DNA of 64,000 bases. Source: HGM04593 sp045647885. GTDB taxonomy: Bacteria > Bacteroidota > Bacteroidia > Bacteroidales > Bacteroidaceae. This document shows positions 52,770-61,337 of this stretch, piece after piece. The stretch lies in the NCBI GenBank assembly GCA_045647885.1, contig JAZRMX010000015.1, positions 1-64,000 on the forward strand, given 5' to 3'. The position numbers were made by a program, and so were the translations under genes. Each line of letters starts with the position of its first letter. The first letter of the stretch is position 1. The notes beneath the pieces are model-generated. The model did no database searches and was not told the origin of the DNA. It worked only from the letters and a program-made list of their open reading frames with translations.

Positions 52770-53729
52770 TTAGTTTTTCCAACCGAGAGCCGATGCACCG
52801 AGTACCGCCGCATCTGCTCCGGGGAGAGAAGACTTAAGCACTTTCACCTTGTTCTTCCACAAGAAGACTACGTTCTCGTTCATACGTTTACGTATGGGCT
52901 CGAGCAGGAGGTCACCGGCATTGGCAAGACCGCCGAAAAGCACGATAGCCTCGGGAGCCGAGAATGCAATGAAGTTACAGAATGCATCACCAAGAACATT
53001 TCCTGTAAACTCAAAAATCTCTTTTGCTAGTTCGTCGCCCTGCATAGCCGCGTCGAAAAGCATCTTTGAAGTAAGCTCGTTCATACAAACATCGCGCAAA
53101 CTGCTGGGAATGTCGCGCTCAACAAGCCATTTCTTAGCTGTGCGCACAATACCTGTAGCCGATGCGTAGGTTTCAAGACAGTCCACACGACCGCAACCAC
53201 ACTGACGACCCTCGAGCACGGGTGCTGTAACGTGACCAAGCTCACCTGCAAAACCATCGTGACCGTAAATAAGCTGACCATTAGCCACAATACCACTACC
53301 CACACCTGTACCAAGAGTAATGTAGACAAAGTCCTTCATACCCTGCGCAACGCCATATTTCATCTCGCCGATAGCTGCAGCGTTAGCATCATTGGTAACC
53401 TTTGTGGGTATACCGGTCTTCTTCTCCATAAGCCAGCCCAGGGGCACAATGCCCTTCCAGGGAAGGTTGGCTGCATTCACAATCTCACCTGTGTAATAAT
53501 TTGCCATAGGGGCACCAATTCCGATACCCTCTATTTTTCCCTGCACGCCACACTCTTCGGCAAGTTTGTTTATCACACGGGCAAGAGTGTCGGTATACTC
53601 CTCAATCTCGGGATGAGCCTGAGTCTTTGTTGTATCGTCTTTAGCAAGGATATTACCTTTTGCATCGACAAGACCAATAACGGTATTTGTACCGCCAAGG
53701 TCAATTCCAATTACATACTTTTCGTTCAT
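52770..53729 (-). CDS. ROK-family sugar kinase
   Basis: A 319-residue ROK sugar kinase. The phosphate loop is IDLGGTNTVIGL near residue 9, catalysis uses the Asp in TNDANAAA, and the ROK zinc motif is QCGCGRVDCLE. In Bacteroidetes this group includes glucokinase (glk), and other members phosphorylate GlcNAc or ManNAc. Sitting between the sulfatase operon and GH20/sialidase genes, a role in amino-sugar or sialic-acid catabolism is plausible but not proven. Minus-strand TATATTCG (53777-53784) is its likely -7 box. It is monocistronic. Confidence 0.85.
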   Translation of the reverse strand: MNEKYVIGIDLGGTNTVIGLVDAKGNILAKDDTTKTQAHPEIEEYTDTLARVINKLAEECGVQGKIEGIGIGAPMANYYTGEIVNAANLPWKGIVPLGWLMEKKTGIPTKVTNDANAAAIGEMKYGVAQGMKDFVYITLGTGVGSGIVANGQLIYGHDGFAGELGHVTAPVLEGRQCGCGRVDCLETYASATGIVRTAKKWLVERDIPSSLRDVCMNELTSKMLFDAAMQGDELAKEIFEFTGNVLGDAFCNFIAFSAPEAIVLFGGLANAGDLLLEPIRKRMNENVVFLWKNKVKVLKSSLPGADAAVLGASALGWKN

Positions 53730-53776
53730 AGTTATGATTAATTTAAAATCTGTTACGATTAAAGTTTACAACTTTG

Positions 53777-53784
53777 CGAATATA
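53777..53784 (-). promoter_or_regulatory. -7 box of the ROK kinase gene
   Basis: TATATTCG on the minus strand, 48 nt upstream of the ATG. Confidence 0.4.
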
Positions 53785-53842
53785 AAGAAAATTTCATACA
53801 ACACATAAATGATTGAGAAAAAAAACAAAAAAAGAGAGTTAT

Positions 53843-53874
53843 TTTGTGTTTCATACCGCTTGGTATTATCTTTG
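53843..53874 (+). promoter_or_regulatory. GH20 promoter with a spacer palindrome
   Basis: TTTG (53843-53846) and TATCTTTG (53867-53874) are 20 nt apart. The spacer holds ATACC-GCTT-GGTAT (53853-53866), a perfect 5-bp inverted repeat where a repressor would block RNA polymerase. Confidence 0.55.
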
Positions 53875-53915
53875 CAGAGGATAAATGACAAAACCAAAAA
53901 ACAAGCAATATCGTT

Positions 53916-55583
53916 ATGAAACAGTTTCTTTTACTTTTAGTCCTTGCGCTTACCAACATTGCAGCGTCAGTGGCACAGACCGCCAGTATTCCTCCCATAG
54001 TCCCAATTCCCCAGAAAACCACTCCGGGGCATAAAGGCTGTTTCTTTGAAATTACTCCCGGCACAATTATTGTGGATTTGACCGAGGGTAGTACAAAAGA
54101 TGCCATTGCAGAACTTGACCGCATTACTGAGACTGTTTTCGGCCAAAGACTCAAGAAAGCGACATCGGTGAAAGGCTCCGGCAACATCATCATCAGAAAA
54201 GACAACAGCCTGCCTGCCGAAGGATACAAACTCGACATAAGACCCGAAAATATTGTAATACAGTGCAGCACAGCTAACGGTGCCTTCTATGCCACACAAA
54301 CACTCAAGCAGCTAATTCCCGTACAGGCCTACGAGACTCCTCTCGACCTGACTTCACTGAAGCTCTCCACCATAACAATAGAAGATGCTCCCCACTTCCC
54401 CTACCGTGGATTCATGCTCGACTGTTCGCGTCACTTCTGGAGCGTAGAAACCATAAAGGAGGTTCTTGACATTCTTGCATTGCACAAAATAAACCGCTTT
54501 CACTGGCATCTCACCGAAGACCAGGGCTGGCGCATTGAAATAAAGAAATATCCCTTGCTCACAAAGAAGGGCAGCCTGCGAAAGGAGACCACTACAGGAC
54601 ATAACGAAGGTTTCGACGGCATACCCTATGGCGGCTATTACACACAGAAGGATATAAAGGAGATTGTAAAGTATGCAGCAGAACGTTTCATTACAATAAT
54701 ACCCGAGATTGAGATTCCCGGACACTCTCTCGGCGCTCTTTGCGCCTACCCCCACCTTGGTTGCCGTGGCGAAGAGGGCAACTATGAGACCTGGTCTATG
54801 TGGGGTGTTTCGCCACAAATTGCCTGTGCCGGCAAGGAGAGCACATTTGAATTCTGGGAAAATGTATTAAAGGAAGTTGTGGAACTGTTCCCCTCGGAAT
54901 ACATACACATCGGTGGCGACGAAGCACCCCGCGACGAGTGGAAAGTGTGCGAGCTTTGCCAGAAACGCATTAAAGAGAACAACCTCAAGAACGAGGCCGA
55001 GCTGCAATCGTACGTTACGGAGCGTATAGAAAAATTCCTTAACAGCAAAGGAAGAAAAATAATCGGCTGGGACGAGATTCTCGAAGGTGGTGTTTCGCAG
55101 AACGCAACCATTATGTCGTGGAGAGGAGCTTCGGGTGGTATTAACGCCGCACGCAAAGGCAACTATGCCATAATGACTCCCAACAGCAACTGTTATCTCG
55201 ACTACTACCAGACAGCCGACCGTACCGATGAGCCCGATGCCATAGGCGGATACCTCCCCTTGAGCAAGAGCTACGAGCTCAACCCATATGACAAGCTCAC
55301 CCCCGAAGAGCAGAAATACATTCTCGGCGTTCAGGGTAACCTGTGGTGCGAATATATACCCACTCCCATGCAGTTGCAGTATATGACACTCCCCCGTTTG
55401 AGCGCCATTGCCGAAATCGGTTGGAGCAACCCCACTGCCGAAGAGAAAAAAAGCAACTGCTTTATAGAGCGTGCAAAACATCTCTCCCGTTACTATTCTG
55501 TGTTCGGATGGAACTTTGCAAAGCACTTCTACGAAGGTACCACTCCTAGCGAAACGGAGAAGAACAAATTCCGCGGTTGGTAA
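53916..55583 (+). CDS. GH20 beta-N-acetylhexosaminidase
   Basis: A 555-residue secreted glycosidase. The signal peptide (to about 20) is followed by a GH20b N-terminal domain (about 25-150) and the catalytic barrel. The catalytic Asp335-Glu336 pair sits in HIGGDEAPRDEW. HWHLTEDQGWRIEIKKYP and WDEILEGG are also characteristic. It removes terminal beta-GlcNAc or GalNAc from mucin and N-glycans. Substrate choice cannot be read from sequence. It has its own promoter with a putative operator and its own terminator. Confidence 0.95.
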   Translation: MKQFLLLLVLALTNIAASVAQTASIPPIVPIPQKTTPGHKGCFFEITPGTIIVDLTEGSTKDAIAELDRITETVFGQRLKKATSVKGSGNIIIRKDNSLPAEGYKLDIRPENIVIQCSTANGAFYATQTLKQLIPVQAYETPLDLTSLKLSTITIEDAPHFPYRGFMLDCSRHFWSVETIKEVLDILALHKINRFHWHLTEDQGWRIEIKKYPLLTKKGSLRKETTTGHNEGFDGIPYGGYYTQKDIKEIVKYAAERFITIIPEIEIPGHSLGALCAYPHLGCRGEEGNYETWSMWGVSPQIACAGKESTFEFWENVLKEVVELFPSEYIHIGGDEAPRDEWKVCELCQKRIKENNLKNEAELQSYVTERIEKFLNSKGRKIIGWDEILEGGVSQNATIMSWRGASGGINAARKGNYAIMTPNSNCYLDYYQTADRTDEPDAIGGYLPLSKSYELNPYDKLTPEEQKYILGVQGNLWCEYIPTPMQLQYMTLPRLSAIAEIGWSNPTAEEKKSNCFIERAKHLSRYYSVFGWNFAKHFYEGTTPSETEKNKFRGW

Positions 55584-55594
55584 AACAATCCATA

Positions 55595-55630
55595 AAAAAA
55601 GCATCAAACCAAAAAGTTTGATGCTTTTTT
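55595..55630. terminator. bidirectional terminator between GH20 and lipoprotein genes
   Basis: A perfect 15-bp stem (55595-55609 with 55616-55630) with a CAAAAA loop lies between the convergent GH20 stop and lipoprotein stop. Confidence 0.78.
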
Positions 55631-55646
55631 ATTGGCAATAAATCCT

Positions 55647-55979
55647 TTATTTCTTTTTCTTTTCAAGTTCGAAACGTTTAGCCATTGCAGCCTTGCTCAC
55701 CTGGTTGTAAGCCTTTATCTTGCGTTCATACACCTTGACTGTTTTCTCATCCTTGCCAGGACGTGAGCGGTACAGTTCGGACTCCTCGGGATACTCCAAG
55801 GAGAGGTTCTTTATATCTGCTCTAAAGTGTTTCATAACCAAATGCAATTCATCCACAGAACCTGCATCCTCAACCAAATCTTTTGCGTCGTCGCACAAAT
55901 CCTCATACTTGTCAATGTAGGTGTTGCCACACGAAACGACAAACAGCACCGACAATGCCAACAAAAATAGTTTCTTCAT
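55647..55979 (-). CDS. small lipoprotein, unknown function
   Basis: A 110-residue predicted lipoprotein. The signal peptide ends in VVSC with the lipidated Cys at 17. The rest is mainly helical and charged (KDLVEDAGSVDELHLVMKHF) and ends in a Lys-rich tail. No domain is recognised. A -7 box (TATATTTG, minus, 56039-56046) sits about 60 nt upstream, and the leader between contains a 7-bp hairpin at 56004-56027. It is convergent with GH20 and shares its terminator. Confidence 0.78.
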   Translation of the reverse strand: MKKLFLLALSVLFVVSCGNTYIDKYEDLCDDAKDLVEDAGSVDELHLVMKHFRADIKNLSLEYPEESELYRSRPGKDEKTVKVYERKIKAYNQVSKAAMAKRFELEKKKK

Positions 55980-56003
55980 AATAATTCACTGTTTTTTATA
56001 AAC

Positions 56004-56046
56004 ACTCCCCAACCTTTGCCGGGGAGTTTTCCTGTGTGCAAATATA
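56004..56046 (-). promoter_or_regulatory. lipoprotein promoter and leader hairpin
   Basis: TATATTTG at 56039-56046 (minus) is a consensus -7 box. ACTCCCC (56004-56010) pairs with GGGGAGT (56021-56027) inside the resulting leader. The hairpin starts about 24 nt before the ATG and might modulate translation or early termination. Confidence 0.4.
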
Positions 56047-56107
56047 TCATTTTTATCTCTCTCTTTGTAAAAAAAACAAAAAATATACGGGTTTGAATTC
56101 CAAAAAT

Positions 56108-56151
56108 TTTGTTTTATATAATTAATTCCTACTTTTGCAGTAAACTGCAAA
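56108..56151 (+). promoter_or_regulatory. sialidase promoter with overlapping operator
   Basis: TTTG (56108-56111) and TACTTTTG (56130-56137) are 18 nt apart. A perfect inverted repeat, TTTGCAG (56134-56140) and CTGCAAA (56145-56151) with a TAAA spacer, overlaps the -7 box and the expected start site. This is a typical repressor position. Confidence 0.6.
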
Positions 56152-56184
56152 TTTAAAAAAACTTTAACTTAAAACCATAATAAC

Positions 56185-59100
56185 TTGAAAACGATTTTTA
56201 CTTCGCTCATTTGCAGCATTCTGGCAACAGCCATAGCTTTTGCCGACGGTCCGTTCCGTAACCACAGGTACGACGCATTTAAAGTACTGCCCGTAAATTC
56301 GGAGCAGATAGTATTCATTGGTAACAGCATCACCAACATGCACGAGTGGTGGGAGGCTTTCGACAACCATAACGTGGTGAACCGCGGAGTGTCGGGAGCT
56401 ATCACCGACGAAGGCCTCGCCAACATTGAAGCCATAGCTGCCGGTAAGCCCAAGAAGGTGTTTATGATGCTCGGCACCAACGATCTTGGTACTTCGGGAA
56501 TTAATACCACCGAACACGTGCTGACCAATACAAGGATGATTGTTGAACGTTTCCAAGCAACATCACCCGACACAGAGCTATACATTCAGAGTATTCTCCC
56601 CAGCACAAGCGGTTTGCGCACACTGGAGATTCTCCGTGCTACAAACGACGCTCTCAAGGCTCTCTGTACCGAAAAAGAGATTACATACATAGACCTTTGG
56701 GATAGCATGATGGGAATAACCACCAACGCCCTATCTTACGACAACCTGCACTTGACTGCAGCAGGCTACCAGATATGGTGCAACACCATCGCCCCCTTGG
56801 TTGCCGACAACCCTACTGCAACCTCTGTCTACCCCACAAACACCGCCAGCCTGCAAGCCGATGGAGGATTGACCGGCGCTTATGGCATGAGAGCGACAGT
56901 GTTCAGTATGTTGCCCGTGAAAAGCGACGACATTCTTATCATTGGCGACGAAATGGTACACGGCGGCGAGTGGCACGAACTCTTGAAAAGCAGCAAAGTA
57001 AAGAGCCGTGGAACAGCCTGGGGCTATCCCGGTCCCTCTCTCGCGCAGGTACTTTCAGAGATTCCTGTCATTCTGCACAACAACGCTACACCGGCTCAGA
57101 TATTCCTGTACACCGGTGTGAGTGACATAAACAACAGCTCAACATCTATTGAAACTGCCTTTACAAACTATAAGAATATAGTTGCGAAGATACACGAGCT
57201 GTCACCCTCGACAAAGGTAACCATTATGAGCCTCCAGCCCACCTCCACAGCCGCAACAAACACCGGTCGTGTAGTGCCCTTCAACGAGAAGCTCAAGGAG
57301 TATGCAGCATCAAGCACCACCGACAATATTGAATATCTCGATATCTATACCGATTTTGTAAGCAACAACACCGGTAACAGCAGCTACTTCAACGGCAATT
57401 ACCTTTATGGCAAAGGCTACGTAAAGGTAGCCCAGAAGATTGCAAGCGCAATAAACGACAGCAACATCACTGCCATTACCGACCAGGAGGCCAACAACAC
57501 CTATACTGGATTTACAAATCGCACTGCGCTCGGCAATGCAATAACAGCAGCAGCACAACTCCCCGAGGGTAACGGCACCGGAGAGTACACCACTACAGCC
57601 CTTGCCGATGTTAAAGCAGCCATAACAGCTGCGTACAACGCTCTTGCAACTTCCAACAACGCAAGCGACACTTTTACCGACAAAATTACTGCACTCACCA
57701 ACGCAACCACAGCAGTATTGCCACAGATAAATATGCCTGTTGCAAGCACCGCAGGTAACGAGGTTTGGTATCAATTATACACACCTAACCGTGGAAGTCG
57801 CTACCTCTCCTCTATGGGAGCCGGCAGCAACGCAATAGGTAAAGAGCAGAACAACTACGAGCGCAGTATGTGGAAATTCACCTTGCGCAGCAACGGTACA
57901 TACAATATAATCAACCGCAAGGATGGTTCTTACCTCAACCCCACAGCAAGCTACAACACTGCAATATCTACAAGCGAGACAGAACCGACTTCGGGATGGT
58001 CTTTGAGCTATTCAAACAGCGCAGGATTGTACATAATCAACAGCGGTACAGTACAGCTCAACCAGACACAGGAAGCACTCGGATGGAAAGTCTATAACTG
58101 GAGTGGTAACCAGGCTGGTACCGACCGTGGCGATGCCGGTTGTCAGTATAAGATAGCACTTGTAACAGGCGAGCCCGATGTTGAAACCATTCAGCCCAAC
58201 CAGCTCGAAAACACAAGTAGCCTTGTAAACGGCTGGTATCGTATTGTTGCCGTTGCAGGCACCGCCAACGATATGACAAATGCCATAAACAGCGGCAAGA
58301 ACCACATCGTAAACGCAACTGCGGAATACAAGCAGAATGCAAGCAACTACTACCCACTGAAATATGCAGCCCACAACGAGAGTAACCCCGTATTGAGTTA
58401 TGTATATATAACAAAGAGTGGTAACAACTATTACTTGACAGCTCTTAACGGCCACAAGGTGAACGAAAACTTCACCGCTTCGCGCACAGAGCCCGGCACA
58501 AAAACAGCCATCAGCGGCAGCAACGGAGTGTTCACCATCGGCAAATCGTCGGCCTACAATACAGGCAGTGCCGAATCGCCCTATGTAGGTAAATACAGCA
58601 ATTCAAACACCACTTATAACATCTTCAAGCTATCCGCAGAAGAGCAGAGCAAATACACTATATATAATGTAGTGATAAGCGGAGCCGAGAATGCTTCGGA
58701 GATTGGCAACGATGTAAAACTCGTATGCAACAACAGCGCGGTAAAAGGACTCACCTCGGTATATAACGGAGGATACTTCTTTGTACCCACAGGCACAACC
58801 ATCACCGCTGCCGACTTTACCACAGCCGAGGTAACCGGCAAGACTCCCAAGACTACTATAAGCGGCAATACCATTACCGTTGAGTATATAACAGGCACAT
58901 ACGCCAGCCTCGGTGCAAAGATAGAGGAGGCAACTGAAGTGCTCGAGAACACCACAGCCGGCAACGACCCCGGTTGCTTCAAACAAAGCGAGCGCAGTAA
59001 CCTGCAGGCTGCCATAAACACAGCAACCTCCAAGAACAACACACAAGGCTTGAGCGAGACAGATATTAACGCAGCCATTACTGCTCTCAACAACGCCATC

Positions 59101-61263
59101 AACGCCTACAAAGCTACCCGCAATAATGTCAAATACTCTACAGCCGGTAACGAGACCTGGTACTATATAGTATCGGCATCGGAACACGCTTATTGCAGCG
59201 GAAAGGCCATCAAGAAACGTGAAGGCGAGGCTTTGACCTATGCACAAAAGTCACTCGACCCCACTATGGTGTGGTGCTTCGAGAAGAACAGCAGCGGCAA
59301 GGTTGCCATACGCAACTACACCGGCGGATATATGTCAAAGATACAGGACAAGAACAACGCCGCAGCAGGTATGGTGGATGCAGCCGCATACAACTACACC
59401 ATCACCCACTATGCCGATGGCTCGGTGGGCGACAGAGGCTTTACAATAAAATCGGATGCAAGCAGCAACCCCATACACGCACAAGAGGCCAACACCGTCA
59501 TTGTTACTTGGGCGGCAGCAGCCAACAACGCATCACTTTGGGGCTTGCACGCGCTCACACCCGAAGAGGTTGAGTCACAGATATCAATCACCGGCACCAA
59601 CGTTCAGCTTGCCAACATAGGTACCGGAATCGGCAACAAGGATGCAGCACTCTTGCGCATAACCTTCACAGCCGAGGGCCTCAACGGAACAAAGAACCTC
59701 GAAGGCATAAAGGGTACAATGAACAGCAACGCTGTGACCAAGGTGAGAGCATACAGCATCCCCGATATGTATGAATACCGTGCCGGCAAGGGCAACGCCA
59801 CCCTTTTGGGCGAAGCCACCACCGGCAACAACGGTAGCTTCAACATAGAGTTCACCTCGCCCATTGCCCTGAAGACCGGCAGCAGCGACTACTTGTGGAT
59901 AACCGCCGACATCAGCGAGGATGCACAAGAGGGTGATATTATCGACGCGGCAATAACCTCATACACAGTTGCCGGTGCTACAGTAGCCGAAACAAACGGT
60001 AACCCCCAACACTCAACCACAGTATTCCTCTCGGCAAGCACAGTTGAGTATCTTAACACTTACGACTCACGTTACTACCGTATACCCGCCATCACCACCG
60101 CCGTAAATGGTTGGTTGGTAGCCGTTACCGACAAACGTTGGGGCTCAAACGGCGACCTCCCCAATAACATCGACGTTGTGGCACGGGTGAGCAAGGATAA
60201 GGGTGCAACATGGAGCGAACCCGTTACCATTGCCGGTACAGCCGACCTCGGCGGCGACTACGGCCACGGCGACCCTGCAATCGTTACCGACGAAGAGACC
60301 GGCGACATCTTCGTGCTTGTATGTTCTAAAGAGGGATTCTTCTACGGCACACCCACAAGCCCGCAGCTCATCAAAGTAATCGTGAGCCACGACAACGGAG
60401 AAACCTGGGATGCCCCCGTGGACATTACCAACCAGCTCTATGGTGCCGGCTGCAGCGACAGCGAGCGTAGCACAATACACTCACTCTTCCCCAGTTCCGG
60501 TTCATTTATGCAGACAAGAGATGGTACTCTGATGTGTGTAGCACCCACACGCCCCACTTCAAACACCTCTCACGGAACCTTCCAGGCACGCATCATAAGT
60601 TCAAGCGACCACGGAGAGACTTGGACATTGAGCAATAACTACGCGATGCTCGATGCCGACGAATCGAAAATAGTAGAGCTCGACAATGGTGACCTCCTTG
60701 TTTCTTCACGTCACGCGTGGAACCGTTACTATGCAACCTCTAGCGATGGTGGAGATTCTTGGAGTGCCCGCGCAACCTGGAGCGACCTCTACGAGCCCGG
60801 ATGTAACGGCGACCTCATACGCCTCACATCAATCTCGGCAGGTGCGGACAAGAACCGCCTGTTGCACACTATACCCAACGCCGGCTCACGACAGAACGTA
60901 ACAATCTTCTTGAGCACCGACGAAGGAAAAACTTGGCCCACCAAAAAGACCATCTGCCTCAAAGGCTCGGCATACTCATCGCTCACCATACTCCCCGACG
61001 GCACAATCGGTTGCTACTACGAGGAGGACGGCCTGGAGGGTGGTTACCAGATGCGTTATGTACGTTTCTCTCTCTCTTGGATGACAAACGGTGCCGACAG
61101 CATAACCGCCGACGATGTTACAACATCCATTGAGTGCATCGAAGAGGTAAAAGCAGAGAATGCAGCAAACAACTGCATATACGACCTTATGGGTAATAAA
61201 GTTCTGCAACCTATTAAAGGACGCATATACATACAGAACAACAAAAAATTCATCGCCCAGTAA
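56185..61263 (+). CDS. multidomain SGNH-esterase / exo-alpha-sialidase
   Basis: A 1,692-residue exported protein starting at TTG 56185, which gives a clean signal peptide (KTIFTSLICSILATAIAFA). Domains by approximate residue: an SGNH esterase-like domain (40-210, FIGNSIT, GTND, DNLHL); a second SGNH-like domain (238-428) with nucleophile and His lost (IGDEM, NYLYG); helical FIVAR-like linkers (438-512, 905-978); carbohydrate-binding-like modules (524-655, 987-1128); a sialidase N-terminal domain (1132-1279); and a GH33 sialidase (1288-1632) with YYRIP and five Asp-boxes (SKDKGATW, SHDNGETW, SSDHGETW, SSDGGDSW, STDEGKTW). The tail (1660-1692) resembles a short sorting signal. It likely de-O-acetylates and removes sialic acid from mucin. 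Confidence 0.88.
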   Translation: MKTIFTSLICSILATAIAFADGPFRNHRYDAFKVLPVNSEQIVFIGNSITNMHEWWEAFDNHNVVNRGVSGAITDEGLANIEAIAAGKPKKVFMMLGTNDLGTSGINTTEHVLTNTRMIVERFQATSPDTELYIQSILPSTSGLRTLEILRATNDALKALCTEKEITYIDLWDSMMGITTNALSYDNLHLTAAGYQIWCNTIAPLVADNPTATSVYPTNTASLQADGGLTGAYGMRATVFSMLPVKSDDILIIGDEMVHGGEWHELLKSSKVKSRGTAWGYPGPSLAQVLSEIPVILHNNATPAQIFLYTGVSDINNSSTSIETAFTNYKNIVAKIHELSPSTKVTIMSLQPTSTAATNTGRVVPFNEKLKEYAASSTTDNIEYLDIYTDFVSNNTGNSSYFNGNYLYGKGYVKVAQKIASAINDSNITAITDQEANNTYTGFTNRTALGNAITAAAQLPEGNGTGEYTTTALADVKAAITAAYNALATSNNASDTFTDKITALTNATTAVLPQINMPVASTAGNEVWYQLYTPNRGSRYLSSMGAGSNAIGKEQNNYERSMWKFTLRSNGTYNIINRKDGSYLNPTASYNTAISTSETEPTSGWSLSYSNSAGLYIINSGTVQLNQTQEALGWKVYNWSGNQAGTDRGDAGCQYKIALVTGEPDVETIQPNQLENTSSLVNGWYRIVAVAGTANDMTNAINSGKNHIVNATAEYKQNASNYYPLKYAAHNESNPVLSYVYITKSGNNYYLTALNGHKVNENFTASRTEPGTKTAISGSNGVFTIGKSSAYNTGSAESPYVGKYSNSNTTYNIFKLSAEEQSKYTIYNVVISGAENASEIGNDVKLVCNNSAVKGLTSVYNGGYFFVPTGTTITAADFTTAEVTGKTPKTTISGNTITVEYITGTYASLGAKIEEATEVLENTTAGNDPGCFKQSERSNLQAAINTATSKNNTQGLSETDINAAITALNNAINAYKATRNNVKYSTAGNETWYYIVSASEHAYCSGKAIKKREGEALTYAQKSLDPTMVWCFEKNSSGKVAIRNYTGGYMSKIQDKNNAAAGMVDAAAYNYTITHYADGSVGDRGFTIKSDASSNPIHAQEANTVIVTWAAAANNASLWGLHALTPEEVESQISITGTNVQLANIGTGIGNKDAALLRITFTAEGLNGTKNLEGIKGTMNSNAVTKVRAYSIPDMYEYRAGKGNATLLGEATTGNNGSFNIEFTSPIALKTGSSDYLWITADISEDAQEGDIIDAAITSYTVAGATVAETNGNPQHSTTVFLSASTVEYLNTYDSRYYRIPAITTAVNGWLVAVTDKRWGSNGDLPNNIDVVARVSKDKGATWSEPVTIAGTADLGGDYGHGDPAIVTDEETGDIFVLVCSKEGFFYGTPTSPQLIKVIVSHDNGETWDAPVDITNQLYGAGCSDSERSTIHSLFPSSGSFMQTRDGTLMCVAPTRPTSNTSHGTFQARIISSSDHGETWTLSNNYAMLDADESKIVELDNGDLLVSSRHAWNRYYATSSDGGDSWSARATWSDLYEPGCNGDLIRLTSISAGADKNRLLHTIPNAGSRQNVTIFLSTDEGKTWPTKKTICLKGSAYSSLTILPDGTIGCYYEEDGLEGGYQMRYVRFSLSWMTNGADSITADDVTTSIECIEEVKAENAANNCIYDLMGNKVLQPIKGRIYIQNNKKFIAQ

Positions 61264-61282
61264 AACAAGAGGCATGCTTCAT

Positions 61283-61316
61283 AATCAAGGAGAGCATTAG
61301 TTCTCCTTGATTTTTT
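61283..61316 (+). terminator. terminator of the sialidase gene
   Basis: A perfect 11-bp stem (61283-61293 with 61302-61312) with an 8-nt loop runs into six T's. It separates the sialidase from the esterase 22 nt further on, so the esterase probably uses read-through or a promoter in this short gap. Confidence 0.72.
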
Positions 61317-61337
61317 AATAATACAAAACGAAATAAT

